Shown here: in pieces, positions 53,255 to 62,297 of the stretch | Numbering within the stretch: the stretch's first letter is position 1 | How the letters are laid out: each line of letters starts with the position of its first letter | Source: Verrucomicrobiota bacterium | Lineage (GTDB): Bacteria > Verrucomicrobiota > Verrucomicrobiia > Limisphaerales > DSYF01 | Direction: 5' to 3' | Length of the DNA: 62,297 nucleotides | Assembly (NCBI GenBank): GCA_025457615.1 | Contig: JALOTZ010000012.1 | Coordinates: forward strand, 1 to 62,297 | Translations under genes and position numbers: made by a program | The notes under the pieces: model-generated | Databases searched by the model: none | The model's input: the letters and a program-made list of their open reading frames with translations, nothing else | What the model was told of the DNA's origin: nothing

Positions 53255-56198
53255 GGGAAGGGGTGAGAAAATAGGCTTCGTAAGCGCTGCGGATGGCTTG
53301 ACGGCAACCGGCCAGGGCGTGCTCGAAGGCTTTCGGGGTGACATACCCGCAGCGCACACTGACCCGGTCGTAGGGGGCGGGATCCACAGGCAGCACGGTT
53401 TCGCCCTCGTAACTCCAGCGGCGCAGGATGGTCTCCACCCGCCGCAGGCGCAGATAATTGGTGATCAACGCCTCGGCCTCGGGCAGAAGCTTCCGGGCCT
53501 GGGCCCGCTCCAGCACCCCGAGCGTGTTCGGCTCATACCAGCCGTGCTCCAAACACAAAGCCTGCGCAACAAATTCGGCATCCATCAGGCCGCCCCGGCC
53601 GGTCTTGATGGCGAGCGCATCCTGGCCCGCCGGAGTCCGCTCCTTCTGTATCCGCATCCGCATGTCGTGAATCCGCGTCTTCCAGTCCGGCCCGTGGGCC
53701 GCCAGCGGCCGGCTGGGCTCGGCGAAATTCGACAACCGCTGGATCAGCCCCACATACCGCGTGCCGAGTTCGGCGTCCCCGGCAATGAAACGGACCCGTG
53801 ACAGCGACTGGATCTCCCACAACTGCGCCCGCTCGCGGTAATAGGCTTCGTGCGCCGACAAGGTGTTCACCAGCATCCCGGTTTCCCCATCCGGCCGGAG
53901 CCGGGCGTCGGTGACGAACGCGATCCCCAGCTCGGTTCGTCCGGACAGGAGGTCCATCAATTCGGCCGCCATCTTCTGCAGCTTGGGCCGGTTCCGGGTC
54001 CGGTCGTCCGCCACAAACAGGATGTCCAGGTCGGAACCGTAGTTGAGTTCGCGCCCGCCCAGCTTGCCCAATCCGAGCAGCGCGAAGGGCGGTTCCTTCA
54101 AGCGATGCCGCCGCATCACCACGGCCAGCGCATATTGGAGGCAGGCGTCGGCCAGATCACTGAGACCTTCCAGCGCCTGCTGCGGACCCACGATCTCGAG
54201 AATGTCCCGGCACCCGAGGCGCATGAGCTCGGCCTGCTGGTAGGTGCGAATCCAACCGTGCTGGTCGGCATCGCGGATGCCGTGCTGCAGATCGCGCAGG
54301 ACGTCCGGCGCCGATCGCTTTTGCCGCAGCCGCCCGCTCACCACCAGATCGTCCACGATGTCCGGCGTGCGAATGGCCAGTTCGGCGAGGAACTCGGACC
54401 GGTCGAACAGGAGCATCAGCGCCTCGAACACCAGCGGATACCTCGCCCACAACTCGAACAACGTGGCGCGCGCACCGTAGGTGGCGATGAAACTGTCCAG
54501 CCGCACCAGCACACGGTCCGGATCGGACAACACCGGACGGGTGATCCGGTCGCCCTCCCAGCGCTCGTCCTGGCGGCGGCAATACGCGAACAGTTTGGGC
54601 ACCAGTTGCCGCGCCAGGCTGATCGTGCGCGGGGAGGTGTGAACGTAGCCCGGGCCCTCGACGAACTCCCGCAGCACGCGCACGGCCTTGACCGGATCGC
54701 GGAACAGGTGCTCCGCGAGCAACTGCTTCCAGCGGGGCTCCTGCCCCTCAAAGCTGGCCGGCAGCGCGTCGTCCGCCTTCGCTTTCTGATGATTGAGCAG
54801 GCGATCGAAGACGCTGCGGACGAACGCGCGGTGCCCGGTCAACGCCGTCTCGAACGCCTTGAGCGTCCGGAAGGTCATCAGGCGGGCCAGGCGTTCCCGC
54901 GCGGGCTTCGCATCCGGGATGGTGTGCGTTTGCTGGTTGGCCTGCATCTGGAGGCGATGCTCGACGTCGCGCAGGAAACAGTAAGCCTCGGCCAGCCGGG
55001 TGGTGTCGGTCTTGGGCAGGAGATTGTATTGGGCCAGCTTGTCCAGGCAGGGGAGGGTTTGGGAGTTCTGCAGGAACGGTTGCCGTCCGGCGTGCAGCAC
55101 CTGGAGGGATTGCACGACAAACTCGATTTCACGGATGCCCCCGCGGCCGAGCTTGACGTTGCGATCCACTTCGCCCGAGCGCACCACCTCCGTCTCGATG
55201 CGTTGCTTGAGTTCCCTCACCTCCCGCAGGGCCCCCTCGCTGATGGCGCGGGGGAAGCGGAACGGCTGCACCATCTCGAGGAATTCGCCGGCCACATCAT
55301 TGTCCCCCGCCACCCGCCGCGCCTTGATGAGCATCAGCCGCTCCCAGGTCTGTCCCCACTGCGCGTAATAGTTCTCATACCCGGCCAGGGATCGCGTGAG
55401 TGGACCGCTGCTGCCCTCGGGGCGCAACCGCAAATCGATGCGGTATAGGAAGCCCTGTTCCGTGGTCCGGGATACCTCGGTGATGAAAGCCTCGCCCAGC
55501 CGATTGAAAAACTCATGGCTGGTCAGCGTGGCGCGCGGCGTCCTTTTCCGCGCCGGTGGCTCGCGAAACACGCTCCCCTCCTCGTCATACACAAACAGCA
55601 CGTCCACATCCGAACTGTAATTCAACTCCTGCCCCCCCAGCTTGCCCATGCCGAACACGCAGGACTGCGTGCGCTGCCACTGGCCGGAACCGGCCTCCTG
55701 GTAAGGACACCCCAGGCGGGCTTCGAGTTGCAGACGGCACACGCGCCAGACGGTATCCAGACACACATCCGCCACGTCCGACAGCTCGCGGGTGATCTCC
55801 TCGGTCCGGGCCAACCGCGCCAGGTCGCGGGCGGCAATCCGCACCATCTCGCGCTGCTTGAACTCGCGCACCCGCCGCAGGGCGGTGGCGAAGTCAGCCG
55901 CGTTGAGCAGGGGATCCAGCCAGGTCTTGACCTCCTTCTGCAGACCCTGGCCGCGACGCCCGTAGCGCGCGGTCTCCCCGTCCAGCACCAGCAACCATTC
56001 CGGACGGGAGACCAGCAGGTCGGAAAGGAACTCGGACCCGGCCAGGACGGCGCAAAGGATGGCGGCCGTCTCGGTGGAAGCGGCCTCGATGAAGTCGCTC
56101 GCCTCGGCGCCTCCCTGCCGCAAGCGTTCCAAGCGTTCGCGGGCGCTGACGGGATCGGCGCTCGCGGCCACGGCCTTGTTCCACCCCTCGGCGTTCAT
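53229..56198 (-). CDS. glnE: Glutamine synthetase adenylyltransferase/deadenylylase
   Basis: Bifunctional enzyme that switches glutamine synthetase off and on by AMP transfer, in response to PII and glutamine. The 989-aa protein (ATG at 56198) has the two nucleotidyltransferase domains. The first has GMGKLGGQELNYSSDVDVLF, and the second has LGLGKLGGRELNYGSDLDILF. Each is followed by the characteristic helical domain (GRGGIREIEFVVQSLQ; GRGGLMDAEFVAQAL). The family is usually about 950 aa, so this is complete. A family 2 glycosyltransferase gene ends 13 bases upstream. Confidence 0.95.
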   Translation of the reverse strand: MNAEGWNKAVAASADPVSARERLERLRQGGAEASDFIEAASTETAAILCAVLAGSEFLSDLLVSRPEWLLVLDGETARYGRRGQGLQKEVKTWLDPLLNAADFATALRRVREFKQREMVRIAARDLARLARTEEITRELSDVADVCLDTVWRVCRLQLEARLGCPYQEAGSGQWQRTQSCVFGMGKLGGQELNYSSDVDVLFVYDEEGSVFREPPARKRTPRATLTSHEFFNRLGEAFITEVSRTTEQGFLYRIDLRLRPEGSSGPLTRSLAGYENYYAQWGQTWERLMLIKARRVAGDNDVAGEFLEMVQPFRFPRAISEGALREVRELKQRIETEVVRSGEVDRNVKLGRGGIREIEFVVQSLQVLHAGRQPFLQNSQTLPCLDKLAQYNLLPKTDTTRLAEAYCFLRDVEHRLQMQANQQTHTIPDAKPARERLARLMTFRTLKAFETALTGHRAFVRSVFDRLLNHQKAKADDALPASFEGQEPRWKQLLAEHLFRDPVKAVRVLREFVEGPGYVHTSPRTISLARQLVPKLFAYCRRQDERWEGDRITRPVLSDPDRVLVRLDSFIATYGARATLFELWARYPLVFEALMLLFDRSEFLAELAIRTPDIVDDLVVSGRLRQKRSAPDVLRDLQHGIRDADQHGWIRTYQQAELMRLGCRDILEIVGPQQALEGLSDLADACLQYALAVVMRRHRLKEPPFALLGLGKLGGRELNYGSDLDILFVADDRTRNRPKLQKMAAELMDLLSGRTELGIAFVTDARLRPDGETGMLVNTLSAHEAYYRERAQLWEIQSLSRVRFIAGDAELGTRYVGLIQRLSNFAEPSRPLAAHGPDWKTRIHDMRMRIQKERTPAGQDALAIKTGRGGLMDAEFVAQALCLEHGWYEPNTLGVLERAQARKLLPEAEALITNYLRLRRVETILRRWSYEGETVLPVDPAPYDRVSVRCGYVTPKAFEHALAGCRQAIRSAYEAYFLTPSHERRGRKR

Positions 56199-56211
56199 AG
56201 ATCGGCGGCCT

Positions 56212-57168
56212 TCAACTCGCAACGCGCTCCAGCGCCACATCAACCCCCGCCTGGCCTGTCCCTTTTCCCGGCGTGGTGAACAATCCGCGCCAGAAGCCCA
56301 AGCCGTACAGCAGATGCGTCATCACGATCAACGGCAAGGCCGGCACCACCAGCCACCCGCCACGGGGCACGAGGGCGACAGTTTGAAGCAGCACTGCTCC
56401 AAAGTACGCGGCCAGCGGCCAGAGGACCAACGGCTGAACCGCCCCCCACGGCAACCCCAGGCAATACAGACAGAACAGCGGCGGGACGAAATTCAACGCC
56501 GAACCCAGGCTGGGATGCAGCCGAAACTGCTCCGCCCGCCCCCGTCCATAGGTCATCAGCATCCGGGCAAAGCCGCCCAGGCTGCGGCGCGGCCGGCGCT
56601 GACACGCGAATTCCGGGTCATAAATCAACTGGCAACCCCTGGCCTGCAACCCGTCCATGAGCGCATTCTCCTCGTTGGGATACAGCGCCTCGTCGAACCC
56701 GCCCAACTCCAGCACCGCCAGTCGCCGCGCCGCCAGGTTGCAGAGGATCAGTTCCTTTTCCGATGACACCCGGCGCTTTCCCACCCGGCTGTAGCGCGCG
56801 CGACTTGGGCCAAAGGCCAGCCAGGCAGACAGCACCAAGGCGAAGACCTGCTCCCGAGTTGGGGCTCCGGGCGGACAGAGGTTCGGCCCTCCCACCATGG
56901 CCACCGCGGGATCCTGAAACTGCTCGGCCATGCGCCGCAGATTGGCAGGATCCGGCTCCACATCGTCGTCCAGGAAATAAACCAGTTCCCCGCTGGCCGC
57001 CCGCAAGGCGGCGTTGCGCTGCGCCGATGGCTGGCGTCCCCGGGCCACCAGGATCTCCCGCTGGGCTGACGGGTAGTCCAGATGCCGGGCGAGCTCCGCG
57101 GACCTGACCTCAGCCATGCCCGGCGGCGCGGGAATGATGATGCTGATGCGGGGCAGGTCAACGTTCAC
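56212..57168 (-). CDS. Family 2 glycosyltransferase, membrane-associated
   Basis: Transfers a sugar from a nucleotide sugar to an unknown acceptor. The 318-aa protein (GTG start) has a GT-A domain with ISIIIPAPPG, ARGRQPSAQRNAALRAASGELVYF and the metal-binding LDDDVEPD, then GGFDEALYPNEENALMDGL with the acidic catalytic region. The C-terminal third has three or four membrane segments. It heads the glnE-thpR-SIS gene group. Its target (envelope polysaccharide or lipid) cannot be told. Confidence 0.87.
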   Translation of the reverse strand: MNVDLPRISIIIPAPPGMAEVRSAELARHLDYPSAQREILVARGRQPSAQRNAALRAASGELVYFLDDDVEPDPANLRRMAEQFQDPAVAMVGGPNLCPPGAPTREQVFALVLSAWLAFGPSRARYSRVGKRRVSSEKELILCNLAARRLAVLELGGFDEALYPNEENALMDGLQARGCQLIYDPEFACQRRPRRSLGGFARMLMTYGRGRAEQFRLHPSLGSALNFVPPLFCLYCLGLPWGAVQPLVLWPLAAYFGAVLLQTVALVPRGGWLVVPALPLIVMTHLLYGLGFWRGLFTTPGKGTGQAGVDVALERVAS

Positions 57169-57321
57169 GCGGCCAAGGTTAAGGGCCGTCCGGCAACTGC
57201 AAAGGCGAAAGTGTCGCGCGCGCCTGCAACCCGCCGGGCCGCAAACGGAAAGACTCGCCCGTGGGGCGCTCCATGCACTGCCCAGGCTGGTCCGCTTGAC
57301 CCAATCTCCGGGTTCCCGAGT

Positions 57322-58929
57322 TCACAAGTCGCGGTGCAGGACCGTGTCCTTCTGGGCCAGGGCCGGATCGGTCTCGGGATAGTCCAGGTTGTAGTGCAGC
57401 CCCCGGCTCTCCTTGCGGTCCATGGCGCACCGGACGATCAGTTCCCCCACGGTGGCGATGTTGCGCAACTCGAGCAGGTCCGCCGTCACCGTGAAGTCCC
57501 AGTAAAATCCCTGAATCTCCGCCTGCAGGTTGGTGATGCGCTTGAGCGCCCGCTGCAGCCGCTTGTTCGTCCGCACGATGCTGACGTAGTCCCACATGGT
57601 TCGCCGGATCTCGTCCCAGTTGTGCGACACGACCACCAGTTCGTCGACGTCATGGGCGTTGCCGGACTGCCAGTCCGGGATCTTGATTCCGGCGTCCGGC
57701 GGCTCGGGCTGTCCGATGACCCGGGCTGCGCGGTGCGCGCATACCAGGGCTTCGAGCAGGGAATTGCTGGCCAGCCGGTTGGCCCCGTGCAACCCGTTGC
57801 AAGCCACTTCCCCGACGGCGTACAACCCCGGGATGTCCGTCTCGCCGTCCACCGTCGTCCGCACGCCCCCGCATTGGTAATGAGCCGCGGGAACCACGGG
57901 GATGGGTTCCTTGGTGATGTCGATCCCGTAGCGCAGGCAGTTGTGGTAGATGTTCGGGAACCGGCTGATGATGAAGCGCGCCGGCTGGTGGGTGATGTCC
58001 AGCCACAGATGATCCGCCCCGCTCCTTTTCATCTCGTGATCGATGGCGCGGGCCACGATGTCGCGCGGGGCCAGCGACTTGAGCGGGTGTACGGCATCCA
58101 TGAACTCGCATCCGGCGAAGGTCTTGAGCACCCCGCCCTCGCCCCGCACGGCTTCGCTGATCAGGAAGGACTTGGCCTGGGGATGATAGAGGCAGGTGGG
58201 GTGGAACTGGATGAACTCCATGTTGGCCACCGCCGCGCCCGCCCGGTAGGCCATGGCCACCCCGTCGCCGGTGGCGATGTCCGGGTTGGTGGTATAGAGG
58301 TACACCTTGCCGCAGCCTCCCGTGGCCAGGAGGGTGGCCCGCGCGGCAAACGTTTCCACCCGCCCGGTGCGATTATCCAACACGTAAGCCCCCAGACACC
58401 GGTTCTCCTTCACATAGCCCAGCTTCTGGGTGGTGATGAGGTCAATGGCAATGTGATCCTCGAGCACCTCAATGGTCGGATGCCGTTCGCAGGCCGACAA
58501 CAGCGCATGCTCGATCTCCCGTCCCGTCATGTCCTGCGCATGCAGGATCCGGCGTTTGGAGTGGCCGCCTTCCTTGCCCAGGTCCAACTCCCGCGCGCCG
58601 TTGCCGAAGGGGATCTCGCGCTCCGTGAACCGCATGCCCAGATCGATCAACTCCCGGATCCGCGCGGGCCCCTCCTCGACAATCGTCCGCACCACCGCCT
58701 CATGGCACAAGCCGGCCCCGGCCCGCAGCGTGTCCTGGACGTGCAACTCGAAGGAATCCTCCTGGCTGGTGACCGACGCAATGCCGCCCTGAGCGTAGTT
58801 GGTGTTGGACTCCGCCCGGTTCTTCTTGGTCACCACCGCCACCCGCCCCCGGTCGGCCACCTTGAGGGCGAAGAACAGGCCGGCTATCCCGCTGCCCAAC
58901 ACCAGGAAATCATATTGCTTGATCGTCAT
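57322..58929 (-). CDS. nadB: L-aspartate oxidase
   Basis: FAD enzyme making iminoaspartate for quinolinate and NAD synthesis. The 535-aa protein has the FAD-binding [27 protein letters not shown], the active-site region [21 protein letters not shown] and [16 protein letters not shown]. Succinate dehydrogenase flavoproteins are related, but the NYAQGG and TNKR-LQRAL features fit NadB. Together with nadD at 39739 it supplies two steps of NAD synthesis. No nadA or nadC is in the window. Confidence 0.94.
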   Translation of the reverse strand: MTIKQYDFLVLGSGIAGLFFALKVADRGRVAVVTKKNRAESNTNYAQGGIASVTSQEDSFELHVQDTLRAGAGLCHEAVVRTIVEEGPARIRELIDLGMRFTEREIPFGNGARELDLGKEGGHSKRRILHAQDMTGREIEHALLSACERHPTIEVLEDHIAIDLITTQKLGYVKENRCLGAYVLDNRTGRVETFAARATLLATGGCGKVYLYTTNPDIATGDGVAMAYRAGAAVANMEFIQFHPTCLYHPQAKSFLISEAVRGEGGVLKTFAGCEFMDAVHPLKSLAPRDIVARAIDHEMKRSGADHLWLDITHQPARFIISRFPNIYHNCLRYGIDITKEPIPVVPAAHYQCGGVRTTVDGETDIPGLYAVGEVACNGLHGANRLASNSLLEALVCAHRAARVIGQPEPPDAGIKIPDWQSGNAHDVDELVVVSHNWDEIRRTMWDYVSIVRTNKRLQRALKRITNLQAEIQGFYWDFTVTADLLELRNIATVGELIVRCAMDRKESRGLHYNLDYPETDPALAQKDTVLHRDL

Positions 58930-58987
58930 GTTTAGAAACCGGCCAGATTCCGTTTGCCGCGCCGGTGAATCACATTAGGTTGAGGCC

Positions 58988-60676
58988 ATGCGTTTTGCAC
59001 GCGCCAACCGCCCTCCCCTGGAACCGCGCCCAATCTCTAGCGTTCTCCTTATCCAGCCCCCTCCCACATCTCAGTGCGAGGGGAGAAAGAGAAGGAGAGA
59101 GGTTGAGCGCAAAACCGGGATTCCAGGAGTCTTGACCACGCTCGGGGCGATCCTGCTGCTGTGGACGGCAAACCCCGCCCCGCTGGACGCCGCCGGGGTG
59201 ACGCTCATCACGCATGGGAATGGAGGCACCACCAGCGGCTGGGTGACCGGCATGGCCAATGCCTGGTCAGCGCGGCTGGGCGGCAATGTTCCGATCTACC
59301 GGATCGACGTCAATACGGGCACGACCGGGTTGGTTGCGGTGGTCACCCCCATCAGCGGTGGCAGTCCGCAGACCTCAGCCAGCGGCGAGGTGATTCTGAT
59401 GCTGGACTGGGGCCCGGTGTCGTCGGGAGGCACAACCACCTACGAGTTGGCCAGTATCGTCGCACCGCTCTTCTGGCAGACGAACCTGATTGCCGGGCTG
59501 AATGGACACGCTTTGGCGGAGTTTCCCGTTCACCTCATCGGACACAGCCGGGGCGGATCACTGGTGTGCGAATTGAGCCGGAAACTGGGTGAACATGGGA
59601 TCTGGGTGGATCAGGTGACCAACCTGGACACCTACCCGGTGGATGGCGACGCTCCCGCAGCCAGCTATGAAAGCGTTCTCTTCAGTGAGAGCTACTATCA
59701 GAAGATCAACACCTTCATCCAAGGCGACCCTGTGCCCGGATCATTTTCGAGGAAACAGACAGAAGCCGCCGGGGGTTACAGCGGCATCCTGAACATCTAC
59801 AACGGCCACTCCGACGTCCACCTTTGGTACCACGGCACCATCGACCTGAACACCCCCACCGATGACGACGAGGTCCAGATCACCAGCACCATGCGCAGCA
59901 CGTGGTGGACGGCGGTCGAGCAGGCGGGGACGAACGCCGGCTTCATCTATACCCGCTGGGGTGGCGGAGACCGCTTGAGCACCAATCAGCCCAATGGCGC
60001 GAACTCGTCCCCGATCCGCGATGGATTCAATCGTTACTACGACGTGGGCGGCGGCGCCGGACCGAACAATCGCACACCGCTCCTGAGCAACACCGGCGAG
60101 TGGCCCAACCCGATCCGCTTTGAACTGTTGAGCACCAATGGGGTGGAGCACGGGGATACTGCAACGTGCGAGATCTATTTCCAATGGGCCCAACCCAACA
60201 CCAGCACCCAGACGGTCCAGGTGCTGGCCGATCCGGACCAGAACCCGCTGAACGGCAACGAGGTGTTGCTCGAGGACGGCTTCGCCACCGGCACCACCAT
60301 TGCCCAGGTCGGTCAGGGCACGATTGCGGTGGACTTCGACGGCGCCGTCCTGCCCCCCGGCCACTACCGCCTGTTCGTCCGGATGTCCGTCGCCGGCCGG
60401 ACACGGCTCCTTTATGCCCCGGCCCTCATTTCGTTGTCCACCAGTTCACAGCCCGTCGTGCTGGACATCGCCCCGACCACAAACTCGAGCGTCGTGCTGG
60501 GCATCAACGGCGTGGCCGGACAAACCGTCGTGCTCGAACGCTCCTTGGACGGCGCGCCCTGGCTCCCCATCGCCACCAACACACTGAACTCGGCCCGCTG
60601 GGAACGCGTGGAACCCAACGACACCGGCTCGACCACCATCCTCCTCCGCGCCCGGCTGTCCTCCCCCTCCCCCTGA
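58988..60676 (+). CDS. Exported alpha/beta-hydrolase-like protein
   Basis: Probable secreted lipase or esterase. After a signal-like segment (LTTLGAILLLWTANPAPLDAAG), the fold begins VTLITHGNGGTTSGWV. The nucleophile elbow GHSRGG follows (HLIGHSRGGSLVCEL), with an Asp in LDTYPVDG and a His region GHSDVHLWYHG as possible triad partners. The last ~200 residues are beta-rich (DTATCEIYFQWAQPN, GHYRLFVRMSV), perhaps a carbohydrate-binding or surface domain. The first 48 residues are basic and unlike a signal peptide. A TTG at 59132, preceded by AGGAG, gives a better N terminus and may be the real start. Confidence 0.78.
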   Translation: MRFARANRPPLEPRPISSVLLIQPPPTSQCEGRKRRREVERKTGIPGVLTTLGAILLLWTANPAPLDAAGVTLITHGNGGTTSGWVTGMANAWSARLGGNVPIYRIDVNTGTTGLVAVVTPISGGSPQTSASGEVILMLDWGPVSSGGTTTYELASIVAPLFWQTNLIAGLNGHALAEFPVHLIGHSRGGSLVCELSRKLGEHGIWVDQVTNLDTYPVDGDAPAASYESVLFSESYYQKINTFIQGDPVPGSFSRKQTEAAGGYSGILNIYNGHSDVHLWYHGTIDLNTPTDDDEVQITSTMRSTWWTAVEQAGTNAGFIYTRWGGGDRLSTNQPNGANSSPIRDGFNRYYDVGGGAGPNNRTPLLSNTGEWPNPIRFELLSTNGVEHGDTATCEIYFQWAQPNTSTQTVQVLADPDQNPLNGNEVLLEDGFATGTTIAQVGQGTIAVDFDGAVLPPGHYRLFVRMSVAGRTRLLYAPALISLSTSSQPVVLDIAPTTNSSVVLGINGVAGQTVVLERSLDGAPWLPIATNTLNSARWERVEPNDTGSTTILLRARLSSPSP

Positions 60677-60687
60677 ACCGGGGCAAA

Positions 60688-60710
60688 CGTTCAACATTGG
60701 ATGTTGAACG
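60688..60710. terminator. Heptad-type hairpin between convergent genes
   Basis: CGTTCAACAT-TGG-ATGTTGAACG is a perfect 10-bp stem with a 3-base loop between the hydrolase and panC stop codons. It uses the same CRYTCAA/TTGRACG units as the arrays at 28174 and 32104, so a repeat unit may be doing terminator duty here. T-runs are short. Confidence 0.55.
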
Positions 60711-60722
60711 CTGTTTCTCGGG

Positions 60723-61583
60723 TCAAAGCCGCCCGTTGTCGATCAGCCGGGTCGGCCCCACAAACACCGCCAAGGCCATGTGCGTGCCCCGTCGCACCGT
60801 CCGAACCGGCACCAGCGTGTCTCCGTGGAAGAACTCGACATAATCCAACCGCGCCTCGGGCTGTTGCCGGAGCAGATGCTCGATCTCGGCGCGCAGTTGC
60901 GCAGCCCCCATCGAGGCCCGTCGCACCCGCTGACGGGCATGTTGGAGGGATCGCCAGAGAGCCGTGGCCTGACGCCGTTGTTCCGGGGTGAGGTATTGAT
61001 TGCGTGAGCTCAGGGCCAAGCCGTCCGGTTCCCGCACCGTCGGCACCACCACCAGGTTCACCGGCAGGTTCAGGTCGGCCACCATCCGTTTGAGGATGGC
61101 TGCCTGCTGCCAGTCCTTGGCGCCGAAGAAGGCCGCCTCCGGCTGCACGATGTTGAACAGCTTGGCCACCACCGTGGTGACGCCTCGGAAATGCGTGGGG
61201 CGCGCCCGCCCTTCCATGACCTGGGAGAGCCGTTCCTCCACGACATAAGTGCTGAACCGCCCCTGGGCCTTGCCCGGATACATCGCCGCATCCCGAGGCG
61301 TGAAAACCACGTCCACCCCGGCCTTCCGACACAGGGCCAGGTCCCGCTTCAGATCGCGGGGATAGGCGTCAAAGTCCTCCTTGGGGCCAAACTGCGTGGG
61401 GTTCACATAGACGCTCACGACCACGATTCCCCGCCCCCCCACTTCCTGCCGCGCGCAGTCCACCAAGCTCAGGTGTCCGGCGTGCAGGCAACCCATGGTC
61501 GGCACGAAGCCCACGCGGAGACCACGACGCGCCCACAGACGGGCCTGCGCCTGCATCCGCTCGATGTCCGCAATCACCCGCAC
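60723..61583 (-). CDS. panC: Pantothenate synthetase
   Basis: Joins pantoate and beta-alanine with ATP in pantothenate and CoA synthesis. The 286-aa protein (GTG start) shows PTMGCLHAGHLSLVD (HIGH-like), VVVSVYVNPTQFGPKEDFDAYPRD, FFGAKDWQQAAILKRMV and DGLALSSRNQYL (KMSKS-like). Length is standard. A glutaredoxin gene lies 22 bases upstream on the same strand, so the two may be co-transcribed. Confidence 0.95.
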   Translation of the reverse strand: MRVIADIERMQAQARLWARRGLRVGFVPTMGCLHAGHLSLVDCARQEVGGRGIVVVSVYVNPTQFGPKEDFDAYPRDLKRDLALCRKAGVDVVFTPRDAAMYPGKAQGRFSTYVVEERLSQVMEGRARPTHFRGVTTVVAKLFNIVQPEAAFFGAKDWQQAAILKRMVADLNLPVNLVVVPTVREPDGLALSSRNQYLTPEQRRQATALWRSLQHARQRVRRASMGAAQLRAEIEHLLRQQPEARLDYVEFFHGDTLVPVRTVRRGTHMALAVFVGPTRLIDNGRL

Positions 61584-61605
61584 GGGGCCAGAGGTTGATG
61601 GGGAC

Positions 61606-61944
61606 CTAGGACCGGAAGGTCAGAGGCGCAGCCTGGGGCGCCTCATGCGCGCACGCCTGGTTGATCGGCGCCTCCGGCATCCGGTCGTTCGGCTGGATCA
61701 GGCCTTTGGAGAGCAGGTAGGCCTCCACCTCCTCGCCGCTCACGTCCGCCAGCATCCGGCCGTCGATCTCGAGACACGGACTGAGCATCTGCCCGCTTCT
61801 TTCGATCATTTCCTGACGTTGGACGGGGTCGTTGATGATGTCGCGATCCTCGTAGGGGAGCTCGTATTTCTTCAGCACGGCGCGCACGCCCATGCTCCAT
61901 CCACAGGTCGGTTTCAGATAAGCAATGATCTTTGGCTTGTTCAT
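61606..61944 (-). CDS. Glutaredoxin-like protein (CGWS active site)
   Basis: A 112-aa thioredoxin-fold protein from the ATG at 61944. It has KPTCGWSMGVRAVLKKYELPYED, with Cys14 and Ser17 where dithiol glutaredoxins have CPYC, placing it with monothiol (CGFS-like) forms. LSPCLEIDGRMLADVSGEEVEAYL carries the cis-Pro region (SP) and the GSH-binding loop, although cis-Pro is normally TVP. Iron-sulfur carriage or redox signalling is plausible. The last 15 residues are a polar extension. The gene precedes panC. Confidence 0.85.
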   Translation of the reverse strand: MNKPKIIAYLKPTCGWSMGVRAVLKKYELPYEDRDIINDPVQRQEMIERSGQMLSPCLEIDGRMLADVSGEEVEAYLLSKGLIQPNDRMPEAPINQACAHEAPQAAPLTFRS

Positions 61945-62240
61945 GATTTCAAATGCGGCCTCAAGATGCCACAAATCAAGTCCGTGGCAACCGCTTCGTG
62001 CTCCCGGGGGCCTCCGGCCAGCCACTCCCCCGACCGGAAGTCCATGCACCCTTCGCAGCAGCGCTGCGGCGGAGGCTGGCCAGGACGCGCCCCCCCGGCC
62101 GCCCGGCACCCACCCGGTGCCCACACACTGGTCGCGCGCCACGTCAGCCTTCGCCACCGAGCCCCCCACGGGAAGCATCAAATCAAACATTCAAATTTGG
62201 GCGCATCTCAGTTTCTTGCAGGGTGGTGTAAGCTCCCGGC
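61945..62240. other. 296-bp divergent intergenic region
   Basis: It lies between the minus-strand glutaredoxin gene and a possible plus-strand start at 62241. Frames through it show no protein features. GC-rich in the middle and AT-richer near 62180-62230, where promoters for the right-hand gene could lie. Confidence 0.45.
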
Positions 62241-62297
62241 ATGAAAACGACCTGCCTTGAGTCCGTTTCCACTTCTCCGTTCCTTCCCCTCCAAGCC
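62241..62297 (+). CDS. Possible gene start, truncated by the window edge
   Basis: An ATG followed by 18 open codons (MKTTCLESVS...) runs off the right end. It is preceded by an AT-rich stretch after a long gene-free gap and is divergent from the glutaredoxin gene, so a gene start is plausible. Too short to identify. Confidence 0.3.
   Translation, partial: MKTTCLESVSTSPFLPLQA

Overview
The window is GC-rich chromosomal DNA with a housekeeping gene set. There is no phage, plasmid, transposase or CRISPR signal. The gene families point to a Gram-negative, outer-membrane-bearing Verrucomicrobiota bacterium, possibly of the Limisphaerales/Pedosphaeraceae type. They include a GldA/GldF/GldG-like ABC system with a DUF4340 protein, a PUR-type DUF3276 protein, many lipoproteins, LolA-like and HtrA proteins, a DUF5060/DUF4038 glycoside hydrolase-like protein, and abundant structured intergenic repeats. 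This placement is inferred from gene content, not from a marker tree.

Layout. 0-9.3 kb: the 3' end of rpsA; a ResB/CcsA cytochrome c maturation operon with a duplicated-domain lipoprotein; rho; and a single frame joining a low-molecular-weight tyrosine phosphatase, ribose-5-phosphate isomerase B and serine hydroxymethyltransferase. 9.8-22 kb: an S41 peptidase homologue lacking its catalytic residues; purD; an SDR enzyme; a DnaJ/CbpA protein; HtrA; a glycoside hydrolase-like protein; DAHP synthase; and rpsO-pnp. 22-28 kb: a minus-strand lipoprotein/DUF4340/GldG/permease/ATPase operon. 28.3-33.3 kb: a plus-strand envelope-lipid operon (lipoprotein, RND exporter fused to an LpxL-like acyltransferase, LolA-like protein, FabZ-like dehydratase) that resembles the export and modification half of aryl-polyene clusters but lacks any ketosynthase or ACP. 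33.4-44 kb: tyrS, MGMT, two tail-anchored coiled-coil proteins, phoH, rsfS, nadD, an HU-like gene, hisS, the rpsP-khpA-trmD-rplS operon and tRNA-Glu. 44-50 kb: an SGNH hydrolase overlapping antisense with an NTF2-like gene, lepB, tRNA-Ala, a trypsin-like protease, a large secreted protein of unknown function and a dUTPase. 50.8-62.3 kb: a GKRP-like double-SIS protein, thpR, glnE, a family 2 glycosyltransferase, nadB, a secreted hydrolase, panC, a glutaredoxin and the first bases of a further possible gene.

Non-coding structure is the other notable part. Two copies of a 165-167 bp element have terminal inverted repeats and a predicted cloverleaf, with matched base changes that preserve pairing. 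A 115-bp tandem repeat downstream of rho carries two covarying 17-nt hairpins and has an inverted relative beside tRNA-Glu. Heptanucleotide inverted arrays (CRYTCAA ... TTGRRCG) sit immediately in front of two exported-protein genes and also form a terminator-like hairpin before panC. All alignments were done by eye, and family assignments rest on recognised motifs rather than searches.
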